Source: Ilumatobacteraceae bacterium
GTDB taxonomy: Bacteria; Actinomycetota; Acidimicrobiia; Acidimicrobiales; Ilumatobacteraceae
Direction of reading: 5' to 3'
Assembly (NCBI GenBank): GCA_025358075.1
Contig: JANYKU010000099.1
Coordinates: 1-37,447, forward strand
DNA: 37,447 bases
Part shown: one piece after another, positions 31,252-37,447 of the stretch
How positions within the stretch are numbered: position 1 is the stretch's first letter
Layout of the letters: each line of letters begins with the position of its first letter
Program-made: the position numbers and the translations under genes
The notes under the pieces: generated by a model
What the model was told of the DNA's origin: nothing
Databases searched by the model: none
The model's input: the letters and a program-made list of their open reading frames with translations, nothing else

Positions 31252-31728
31252 GTGGGGAATCCGCTGCGGGCGCTGATCCTCGACCTGGTGCTCGAGCGAG
31301 CGATGACGGTGACCGAGCTGGCTGAACGGGTCCGCAAGCCCCGAGGTTCGGTCGCCCACCACGTCGACGTGCTGGTCCATGCCGGTCTGTTGAAGGTCAC
31401 TGCGACCCGCCGGGTGCGGGCCATCGACGAGCGCTTCTATGGCCGAACCGCGCACACGATCATCTTCCCGGATTCGGCCAGCGACGGTGACCTGCCATTC
31501 GTCGCCGACGCCCGAGCCGAGGCCGATCTGTCCGACCCCCACTGCGCCGGCGGATTCACGTTTCGCCATGCCCGCATCCCGGCCGGGCTCGCCGACGAGT
31601 TCGCCCAACGCCTCATGGCGCTGGCGACGGAGTTCACTCGGCTGCCACGCAGCGGGTCCACGGAGTTCGCCTTCCTCGCCGGCGTGTTCCCCACAAAGCG
31701 ACCCGTCGCCCCACAGAAATCCCCATGA
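31252..31728 (+). CDS. ArsR-like winged-helix regulator (N-terminus uncertain)
   Basis: A 158-residue regulator if started at GTG 31252. The winged helix is LRALILDLVLERAMTVTELAERVRKPRGSVAHHVDVLVHAGLLKVTATRRVRAIDERFYGR. A roughly 90-residue C-terminal part (FPDSASDGDLPFVAD...FAFLAGVFPTK) probably dimerises or senses a ligand. The frame stays open upstream to 31114 with plausible sequence (YDLDDTIRADSPARLKAVGNP) but contains no ATG, GTG or TTG. The TATCAT box lies 7 nt before an in-frame ATA at 31132, which would give 198 residues. The stop overlaps the second MFS gene (ATGA). It likely binds the inverted repeat at 31103-31142. Confidence 0.82.
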   Translation: MGNPLRALILDLVLERAMTVTELAERVRKPRGSVAHHVDVLVHAGLLKVTATRRVRAIDERFYGRTAHTIIFPDSASDGDLPFVADARAEADLSDPHCAGGFTFRHARIPAGLADEFAQRLMALATEFTRLPRSGSTEFAFLAGVFPTKRPVAPQKSP

Positions 31729-33029
31729 CGAAGCGCCGCCTCGGGGCCAGCTACCACAAGCTGTTCATCTCCACCGTCATCTCGAACGTCGGCGACGGCA
31801 TGTCGACCATCGCCTATCCGTGGCTCGCCTCGGCGATCACCCGCAATCCAATCCTCATCTCGTTGGTCGTGCTCGTGCAGCGGTTGCCCTGGCTGGTCTT
31901 CACCCTGCCTGCAGGAGTGATCACCGATCGTGTCGACCGCAAGCGGGCAATGGTGATCGCCGACTTTGCCCGCTTCGGCCTCACCCTCGTGGTCGCCTTG
32001 GCGGTGCTCGCCAAGCAATCCGGCCTGCCGGGCCCGAACGACTTGGCCGGGGTGCACGGCACGCAGACCGGGCTGTACATCGTGCTGCTCTGCGCCACCT
32101 TGTTGCTCGGCACCGGCGAGGTGCTTCGCGACAACTGCGGCCAGACCTTCATGCCTTCGATCGTCGACAAGGACCAGCTCGAGGTTGCCAACGGACGCAT
32201 GTGGAGTGCGGAAGGCATCGCCAACACCTTCGTCGGCCCGCCACTCGGGTCCCTGCTCTTGCTCGCCGCGTTCGCGCTGCCGTTCTTCGTCGACGCGGCA
32301 TCGTTCTTCGCCGCTGCAGCGCTGGTCCTTTCGATCCCCGGTTCCTTCCGTGCGGAGCGGCCGGAGGGACACGTGCAGGCGCCGTGGCGAAGCGAGCTGG
32401 CCGAGGGCTTTCGGTGGTTGTGGGGCAACAAGCTGCTGCGATCGATGGCCATCATCCTCGGGTTGATGAACCTGGCCTCGACGCTCAGCGGTTCGGTACT
32501 GGTGCTGTTCTCCCAGGAGATCTTGAACATTGGCCCGCTGGTGTTCACCGTCATGGGCTTCGGCTTCGCCGCCGGCGGTGCGCTCGGAGCCAACACTGCT
32601 CCGTGGTTGGCGAAGCGGATCGGCAGCGGCACCTGCCTCGCCCTCACCCTCGGCTCCAGCGCGCTGGTGTCGTTCGTCGTGGGGCTGACGTCGGTGTGGC
32701 CACTGGTCATGGTGATGTTCGCCATCGGGGCAACGCTTGGCGCCTCGTGGAACGTGATCACCGTCAGCCTGCGCCAGTCGATCATCCCGCCGCATCTTCT
32801 CGGCCGGGTCAACAGCGTGTACCGCTTCTTCGCCTGGGGGATGATGCCCATCGGCGCAGCGATCGGCGGAGTCACGGTCACCGTCGTGAGTCATTTGGCC
32901 AATCGCCGGATCGCCCTGCGGTCGGCATTCTTCCTCGACTCGGCGATCTACGCGTGCTTGTTCATCGCCGGCCGCCGCAAGCTGACCACCGAGAAGCTCG
33001 AAGCGGCGCGCGCCATGGTCCCTGCCTAA
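31725..33029 (+). CDS. MFS permease of the MFS_3/EntS-like group
   Basis: A 434-residue MFS transporter resembling the MFS_3 group (enterobactin/EntS-type and macrolide-efflux permeases). The N-terminus SYHKLFISTVISNVGDGMSTIAYPWLASAITRNPILISLVVLVQRLPWLVFTLPAGVITDRVDRKRAM, with its A-type motif at the end, is characteristic of this group. MPSIVDKDQLEVANGRMWSAEGIANTFVGPPLG (helices 4-5) and PHLLGRVNSVYRFFAWGMMPIGAAIGG (helix 10) support the call. About twelve helices are visible. It is translationally coupled to the ArsR-like regulator (ATGA), so a compound sensed by that regulator is probably exported. The exported compound is unknown. Confidence 0.87.
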   Translation: MTKRRLGASYHKLFISTVISNVGDGMSTIAYPWLASAITRNPILISLVVLVQRLPWLVFTLPAGVITDRVDRKRAMVIADFARFGLTLVVALAVLAKQSGLPGPNDLAGVHGTQTGLYIVLLCATLLLGTGEVLRDNCGQTFMPSIVDKDQLEVANGRMWSAEGIANTFVGPPLGSLLLLAAFALPFFVDAASFFAAAALVLSIPGSFRAERPEGHVQAPWRSELAEGFRWLWGNKLLRSMAIILGLMNLASTLSGSVLVLFSQEILNIGPLVFTVMGFGFAAGGALGANTAPWLAKRIGSGTCLALTLGSSALVSFVVGLTSVWPLVMVMFAIGATLGASWNVITVSLRQSIIPPHLLGRVNSVYRFFAWGMMPIGAAIGGVTVTVVSHLANRRIALRSAFFLDSAIYACLFIAGRRKLTTEKLEAARAMVPA

Positions 33030-33073
33030 GCTCGGTACGGCGCACCAGCCGAACCTCCAGGGGGTCCACGATC

Positions 33074-34243
33074 ATGCCGCTCGGCGAGAATCTCACCGAA
33101 CAATCCATCCTCGCCGAGCGAGCCAAGATGCTCGTGCCGATGCTCGATCAAGAGGCCGAGTACGCCGATACGCACGGCCAGCTCTCACCGACCGTCGTCG
33201 AAGCCTTGCACCGCGAGGGTCTGTTGAAGCTGTGGGTGCCCGAGAAGCTCGGCGGCGCCGAGCTCGACCCCGTGCACTCGCTGGAGGTTCTGGAGAACCT
33301 GTCGTATGGCGACGCCTCGGCAGGCTGGGTCACGATGGCCGCAAACCTGTCGATCGGCACTGCCGGCGCGTACCTGTCGGATCTTGCCGTGGCCGAGCTG
33401 TGGGGCGACGGCAGGCAGCCGGTGATCGCCGGTCAGGGCACGCGTCCCGGAACCGCCAAGACGGTCGCCGGGGGGCACTCGCTCAGCGGGTCGTGGAGCT
33501 TCGGCTCTGGGCTGAAGCACTCGTCGCACGTGCACTCGCTGGGCATCATCGAAGAGACCGGCGAGCCGCGCATCTTCGTCACGCCGATCGCAGCGGTCAA
33601 CCTCATCGACAACTGGGATGTCCTTGGCCTGTGCGGCACGGGCAGCATCGACTACACGATGGATTCCGTCTTCGTGCCCGACGGATGGAGCCACTTCGCG
33701 GTCACCACCGTGCCCGAGCGCGGCGGCAGCCTCTACGGCCTCGGCATCATCGGCCTCGCCGTCACCTGCCACTCGGGTTGGGCGATGGGGATCGGTCGGC
33801 GGATGCTCGACGAGCTCGCCGCCCTGGCGCATGGCAAGGCCGGTCGACCCGGCGCCCAGGCCGACAACAGCGCGTTCCAACAGGGCTTCGCCCAAGCCGA
33901 GGCCGGCTTCCGAGCGGCGCGGGCACTGGTGCTCGAATCATTCACCGACCTGTCGAAGTCGCTGTACGCCGGCGACGAGATCTCCGTGCGCCAGCACACG
34001 CTCATCCGCTTGGCGCTGGCCAACATCACCAAAGAGCTCCACGAAGTGGCCAGCTTCGTCTACCTCGCCGGCGGCACGACGGCCTTACGCCACGGGACCC
34101 TTCAGCGGCTGTACCGCGATGTGCATGCCGGCACGCAGCACGTCACGTCAGGTCCGGCGGTGTGGCAGACGTGCGGCCGCGAGCTGATCGGCATCGCCGA
34201 GGGCAAGCACTGGCAGTTCCTCGACCTCGTCGATCCTCACTGA
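33074..34243 (+). CDS. Acyl-CoA-dehydrogenase-fold flavoprotein (possible group D monooxygenase)
   Basis: A 389-residue protein of the acyl-CoA dehydrogenase superfamily. The N-terminal helical domain (LSPTVVEALHREGLLKLWVPEKLGGAELDPVHSLEVLENLSYGDASAGWV) is followed by the beta domain (SGSWSFGSGLKHSSHVHSLGIIEE; NWDVLGLCGTGSIDYTMDSVFVPDGWS). A C-terminal helical domain ends in GTLQRLYRDVHAGTQHV, the stretch seen in flavin-dependent group D monooxygenases such as HsaA or DszC. The catalytic glutamate of true acyl-CoA dehydrogenases is not evident, so a two-component hydroxylase or a dehydrogenase on a non-CoA substrate fits better. No flavin reductase gene is adjacent. ATG 33074 has AGGGGGT about 9 nt upstream. 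The 3' end overlaps the opposing pdxA2-like gene by 7 bp. Confidence 0.84.
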   Translation: MPLGENLTEQSILAERAKMLVPMLDQEAEYADTHGQLSPTVVEALHREGLLKLWVPEKLGGAELDPVHSLEVLENLSYGDASAGWVTMAANLSIGTAGAYLSDLAVAELWGDGRQPVIAGQGTRPGTAKTVAGGHSLSGSWSFGSGLKHSSHVHSLGIIEETGEPRIFVTPIAAVNLIDNWDVLGLCGTGSIDYTMDSVFVPDGWSHFAVTTVPERGGSLYGLGIIGLAVTCHSGWAMGIGRRMLDELAALAHGKAGRPGAQADNSAFQQGFAQAEAGFRAARALVLESFTDLSKSLYAGDEISVRQHTLIRLALANITKELHEVASFVYLAGGTTALRHGTLQRLYRDVHAGTQHVTSGPAVWQTCGRELIGIAEGKHWQFLDLVDPH

Positions 34244-35223
34244 CCGGCGAGCCGCAACGCCCATCGCAAGGCGTGGTCGAGTGAGTCGGTGAAGGCGACA
34301 CCCCGCCAGGCGATGTCGAACGCGGTGCCGTGATCGACCGATGTGCGCACGATCGGCAGGCCGACGGTCACGTTGACCCCGCTCTCGAACGCCAGCAGCT
34401 TCATCGGCGTGTGCCCCTGATCGTGGTACATGCACACGATCGCGTCGAAGCGGTGGCCGTGCACGGCCTGGTGGAACACGGTGTCGGCGGGGTGCGGCCC
34501 CGTCGCATCGATGCCGGCAGCGCGACAGGCTTCGATGGCCGGCACGATCTGATCGGCGTCCTCCGACCCGAACAGGCCGTGCTCGCCGGCGTGGGGGTTG
34601 ACGCCACAGACGGCGATGCGCGGTTGATCGAGGAAGCGATGCAGCGTCTCGTGGGTCAGCTCGATGACCTCGATCACGCGCTTCGTGGTCACCCTGCAGA
34701 TCGCCTCGCGCAACGAGACGTGTGTGCTGACATGCGTGACGGCGAGGTCGCCCGCGGTCAACATCATCGTGAAGCGCTCCACGCCACATGCGGCGGCGAT
34801 CAGCTCCGTGTGACCGACGAAACCTGGATCGCTGAGTTGCGTCGCTTCTTTGTTCATCGGCATGGTCACGATGCCGGCGATCCGCCCCGCCAACGCGTCG
34901 TCGGTCGCGGCCACGACGTATTGCCGAGCGGCGGCGCCCGAGGCAGCATCGATCACGCCCGGGCGATGATCGGCAGCCCCGAGCAACCCGATGTCGACGA
35001 CCTGCAGCGGTCCGGCCTTCCAGTTCCGGGGGTCGAGGATCGCTTCCATCGGCACGTCGATGCCCAGCAACTCGGCGCCGTGCCGTAGGACGGCGAGGTC
35101 TCCGTAGACGACGACGGGCTCGGTCTGGAAAGCTCCCTCGGCGGCACGGCGCAGCACGATCTCGGGGCCAACGCCGGACGCATCACCCATCGTGATCGCC
35201 ATCGGTCGGGTCGCTGTCGTCAC
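34237..35223 (-). CDS. pdxA2: PdxA2-type 4-phospho-D-threonate/erythronate dehydrogenase
   Basis: A 328-residue PdxA-superfamily dehydrogenase. Metal-ligand histidines are His168 (VSTHVS), His211 (NPHAGEHGLFG) and His267 (MYHDQGHTPMK). The N-terminal MAITMGDASGVGPEIV and VTMPMNKEA motifs are also conserved. Classical PdxA makes vitamin B6 from 4-phosphohydroxy-L-threonine, but the GTG start here overlaps the stop of a DUF1537 kinase gene (GTGA). That is the published context of PdxA2, which oxidatively decarboxylates 4-phospho-D-threonate or 4-phospho-D-erythronate to dihydroxyacetone phosphate. A B6 role cannot be excluded by sequence alone; no other pdx gene is nearby. Confidence 0.9.
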   Translation of the reverse strand: MTTATRPMAITMGDASGVGPEIVLRRAAEGAFQTEPVVVYGDLAVLRHGAELLGIDVPMEAILDPRNWKAGPLQVVDIGLLGAADHRPGVIDAASGAAARQYVVAATDDALAGRIAGIVTMPMNKEATQLSDPGFVGHTELIAAACGVERFTMMLTAGDLAVTHVSTHVSLREAICRVTTKRVIEVIELTHETLHRFLDQPRIAVCGVNPHAGEHGLFGSEDADQIVPAIEACRAAGIDATGPHPADTVFHQAVHGHRFDAIVCMYHDQGHTPMKLLAFESGVNVTVGLPIVRTSVDHGTAFDIAWRGVAFTDSLDHALRWALRLAGQ

Positions 35224-36269
35224 TGCGGTTCCCTTCTCACCAGGTCCACCAGTGTATTGGGTGTACCGAAGCCGCCGGGCTTGCTGGCCAGTCGCAATCG
35301 CCTGGCCCCGAACTGAGCCTCGCCCAGACTGATGCCGACGCCGATCGAACCGAGCACGGCAACCGGCACATCGCCGATGAAGGCCGCGGCGGTGTCGCCG
35401 CCGACGAGGATCACGCTGCGCGCTCCGAGTTCGCCGACCAAGCGATGAGCACGCCCTGCGACTTCGAAGGCGATGGCCTCGGCATCGCCCCCGCGAACAT
35501 CGGGTGACATCACCACGTCGACACCCGCAACGGAGAGCGCAGCCATCTGCTCACGACTTGCCGGATGCAGGCTGGCGCACACGGCGACCACCGGAGGCGG
35601 CAGCAACGGGTCAGGAAGTTGTGGCGTTGTGTTGCGGGGCGAACAAGCACGGGCCACCGCGCCCACGACCGAGGCGGATCCGGCGATCACGACGTTCTCG
35701 GCGTTCAGTGCCACCGCCACGAGTTGTTCGATGTCCTCGAGCGTTCGAGCATCGACGATGGCGACGTTCGCCGCCGAGGCAGTGATCCACTCGGCGAGAG
35801 CATCCGCGCCGGCGAGCTCGTCGCCGGCGAGTGAGTCGCTCGGCCGGCTCGTGCGCACCGGCATTCGTGGATCGTTGCCGTGCTCGGTCTCCGCGACGGG
35901 AGCGCCGTCGACCAACACCACTCCCCCGAGGCAAACGCGGCCCAACGGTGGATGGGACGGGATCAGCACGACCCGCCGCCCACACTCCACGACCGCCGCC
36001 AGCTCCGCCGCCCAGTTGCCGCGCAGCGTCGAGTCGATCTTGTGCACGTGGCGCACGCCGGGCAGCAGCGCGATGGTGCGGCGCCGAGCTTCGACGGGTG
36101 GCACATGTCGCGACCGCAGATCGACCACCACACATTCCGCAGCCGACGAGGCGACGGAGAACGGAACCACCTCCACCGTCCAACCAGCGTCGGCACATGC
36201 CGCACCCGCCTCCGTCGCGCCGGTGCTGTCGTCGGCGGTCACCACGAGTGCCGCCTGCTGCAATTTCAT
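35220..36269 (-). CDS. Four-carbon acid sugar kinase (DUF1537, DtnK/OtnK-like)
   Basis: A 349-residue DUF1537-family kinase, which phosphorylates C4 of D-threonate, D-erythronate or related acids. The N-terminal substrate domain opens with LVVTADDSTGATEAGAACADAGW (DDxTGA signature, about residues 11-17). HKIDSTLRGNWAAEL (about 75-89) and IPSHPPLGRVCLGGVVLVDG are further family blocks. The C-terminal ATP domain has ILVGGDTAAAF and the closing KPGGFGTPNTLVDLV. It is somewhat short for the family (usually about 410-430 residues), mainly in the middle. The ATG overlaps the stop of the ybaK-like gene (ATGA) and its stop overlaps pdxA2, so its product is passed to that dehydrogenase. Confidence 0.88.
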   Translation of the reverse strand: MKLQQAALVVTADDSTGATEAGAACADAGWTVEVVPFSVASSAAECVVVDLRSRHVPPVEARRRTIALLPGVRHVHKIDSTLRGNWAAELAAVVECGRRVVLIPSHPPLGRVCLGGVVLVDGAPVAETEHGNDPRMPVRTSRPSDSLAGDELAGADALAEWITASAANVAIVDARTLEDIEQLVAVALNAENVVIAGSASVVGAVARACSPRNTTPQLPDPLLPPPVVAVCASLHPASREQMAALSVAGVDVVMSPDVRGGDAEAIAFEVAGRAHRLVGELGARSVILVGGDTAAAFIGDVPVAVLGSIGVGISLGEAQFGARRLRLASKPGGFGTPNTLVDLVRREPQ

Positions 36270-36754
36270 TCGCGGGGGCGAGCCAGATCGTCGACCACCG
36301 TCGCATTGTCGAGCAAGGCCAGGGTCGACGGTGGGGTCAGCACCTTGATCGACCGGCTGCCTCCACCCAGGATGATCCGCTGCCGAGACATCACCGCGGC
36401 ATCGATCCAGATCGGGAGATCCTCGGGAAGGGCGAACGCGGTGACTCCACCGATCTCCATCCCGGTCAGCTGCATCGTCTCGTCGGCCGAAGCGAACGAG
36501 GCCTTGCGAACCTCGAGGCGACGGCGCACGACGCCGTTCACATCGAGGCGCGACGATGCCAGCACGATGCACGCCACCGGGCGGGGAACCTCGCCCTTGC
36601 CGACCACGATGATGGTGTTGGCGGAGTCGTCGGGTGAGTAGCCGTACGCCTCGCAGAACGCCGCGGTGTCAGCGAGCGCCGGGTCGCACGGAACGATCTC
36701 GTGATCGACGCCCATACGGCGAAGATGGTCGACGACTCGTTCCTGTGGATTCAC
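36266..36754 (-). CDS. YbaK/EbsC-type aminoacyl-tRNA deacylase
   Basis: A 162-residue protein of the YbaK/ProX (INS superfamily) domain family, whose members hydrolyse mischarged aminoacyl-tRNAs such as Cys-tRNA(Pro) or Ala-tRNA(Pro). The core is ANTIIVVGKGEVPRPVACIVLASSRLDVNGVVRRRLEVRKASFASADETMQLTGMEIGGVTAFALPEDLPIWIDAAVMSRQRIILGGGSRSIKV. The stretch from TGMEIGGVTAFAL onward is the standard active-site strand and glycine loop. Its GTG overlaps the stop of the upstream methyltransferase-like gene (GTGA), and its own stop overlaps the DUF1537 kinase. Its presence in a sugar-acid operon is unusual and may only reflect co-transcription. Confidence 0.88.
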   Translation of the reverse strand: MNPQERVVDHLRRMGVDHEIVPCDPALADTAAFCEAYGYSPDDSANTIIVVGKGEVPRPVACIVLASSRLDVNGVVRRRLEVRKASFASADETMQLTGMEIGGVTAFALPEDLPIWIDAAVMSRQRIILGGGSRSIKVLTPPSTLALLDNATVVDDLARPRE

Positions 36755-37447
36755 GTCGCATGGCGTACCACGACGAAGGACTCGTCCTGAAACCAGAGCC
36801 CGCCGTTCTTCAACACGACGTCGGCTGTGGCGTCGAGGTACTTGCCTTCCATCAGCACGTCAGCGCTGCGTTCGTCTTCGATCTGGGCGACGTAGACGGC
36901 AGCGTTCCACGCCGCCAACGTGGTCGAAGTGCTGATGCGGTTGGACACTTCGTTGGGCATCGCGTGCAGGTGATAGGTGAACAGCGACGCGGCATCGCTG
37001 GTGCCTTCGAACCCGAACCGGTGCGGGCTCGACGAGTCGTTCAACTGCGTGTCGAGCTCTTGGATCAACTTGTGGCGCGGTGTGGCGAACGGATCTTCTG
37101 CCGGCCAGATCCGCCGGATGATCTCCATGCCCGGGTCGTGACCCGTCGACTGCACGACGACGAGCCGGCCGGCAGGGGCGAGTGCCTTGGCCAACGGCGC
37201 GAGCACGTTCTTGACCTTGGTCTCGGCCGACGTGCGGCTGCGGTACGGCTGGGCGGCCAGCACGAGGTCGTATTCGAACGGCTGAGGGCCGCCGGTCGGG
37301 CGCGGGATCAGATCGTTGAGGGCGAAGGCCTGATCGTCGCGATACAGCACCATGACCGACGGTGTGACGTACACCGGATTGCCGGTTTTCGCGCTCGACG
37401 CCGTTTGCCAGCCCTGGGTGAGATGGTCGTCGAGCTCGAGGAGGAGC
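36751..37447 (-). CDS. Class I SAM-dependent methyltransferase-like protein, 5' end cut by window
   Basis: The frame is open to the right edge, so only the C-terminal 231 codons are present. The blocks FEYDLVLAAQPYRSRTSAETKVKNVLAPLAKALAPAGRLVVVQSTGHDPGMEIIRRIWPAEDPF fit the motif post-IV to VI region of a Rossmann-fold methyltransferase. The SAM-binding GxGxG loop would lie in the missing N-terminus, so the assignment is provisional. The C-terminal region (TSTTLAAWNAAVYVAQIEDE, then FQDESFVVVRHAT) is a conserved capping segment I cannot assign to a substrate class. The GTG at 37374 is probably internal. It is upstream of, and coupled to, the ybaK-like gene. Confidence 0.68.
   Translation of the reverse strand, partial: LLLELDDHLTQGWQTASSAKTGNPVYVTPSVMVLYRDDQAFALNDLIPRPTGGPQPFEYDLVLAAQPYRSRTSAETKVKNVLAPLAKALAPAGRLVVVQSTGHDPGMEIIRRIWPAEDPFATPRHKLIQELDTQLNDSSSPHRFGFEGTSDAASLFTYHLHAMPNEVSNRISTSTTLAAWNAAVYVAQIEDERSADVLMEGKYLDATADVVLKNGGLWFQDESFVVVRHAT

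Noticed and set aside
34237-35223. Vitamin B6 biosynthetic pdxA
   Set aside because: Coupling to a DUF1537 kinase fits PdxA2 in four-carbon acid sugar catabolism better; no other pdx gene is present. Not excluded by sequence alone.
1-37447. tRNA, rRNA, insertion sequence, integrase or phage genes
   Set aside because: No cloverleaf-like or rRNA-like segments, transposase motifs or attachment repeats were seen; gaps between genes are almost all under 110 nt.

Overview
The window is about 37.4 kb of uniformly high-GC bacterial chromosome packed with genes. It looks actinobacterial, possibly Acidimicrobiia (Ilumatobacter-like). Pointers are an LLM-class F420-type oxidoreductase, a mycothiol-dependent maleylpyruvate isomerase-fold protein, a DUF6855/YafY-type pair, many GTG starts, and many genes with a TANNNT -10 box 6-7 nt before the start codon, which implies leaderless mRNAs. 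The lineage is an inference from gene content. I see no rRNA, tRNA, CRISPR array, phage gene or insertion sequence.

Layout. 1-2450 (+): the 3' end of a DUF1206 membrane protein and two overlapping PAP2 phosphatases. 2462-4367 (-): a diacylglycerol-kinase-like lipid kinase and an uncharacterised protein. 4476-5743 (+): a hypB-fur pair with no hydrogenase or urease nearby. 5746-12008: single genes or pairs, namely a ribokinase-family kinase, a DinB/MDMPI-fold protein, a molybdopterin oxidoreductase, a DUF6855 gene divergent from a YafY/WYL regulator, and a LuxR-type regulator divergent from a small protein. 12015-17774 (-): a four-gene, translationally coupled operon of a circularly permuted ATP-grasp protein, alpha-E (DUF403), an ATP-grasp/alpha-E fusion, and a transglutaminase. 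17847-20960 (+): an LLM oxidoreductase followed by kbl and tdh (threonine to glycine plus acetyl-CoA). 20961-21091: two copies of a 45-nt hairpin repeat.

21092-28941: a gamma-butyrobetaine-dioxygenase-like enzyme and an EamA transporter (-); a PhyH-type dioxygenase coupled to a fatty-acid/sterol hydroxylase (+); a DAO-family oxidoreductase (-); then an MFS permease, a dienelactone hydrolase and a small lipoprotein (+). 28969-33029: an ArsR-SRPBCC pair with a perfect 18-bp operator over its start, then an MFS permease divergent from an ArsR-like regulator and second MFS gene, with a 10+10 bp inverted repeat in the shared promoter. 33074-34243 (+): an acyl-CoA-dehydrogenase-fold flavoprotein. 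34237-37447 (-): a coupled operon of a methyltransferase-like gene (cut by the window edge), YbaK-type deacylase, DUF1537 four-carbon acid sugar kinase and PdxA2-type dehydrogenase, probably for threonate or erythronate catabolism.

Points that stand out: (i) the four-gene ATP-grasp operon, whose second ATP-grasp module has lost its nucleotide-binding motif; (ii) the paired hairpin repeats at 20966-21073; (iii) two genes whose reading frames run past the first ordinary start codon and where a TANNNT box sits 6-7 nt before an in-frame GTA or ATA; (iv) the orphan hypB-fur pair; and (v) several perfect or near-perfect operator-like palindromes.
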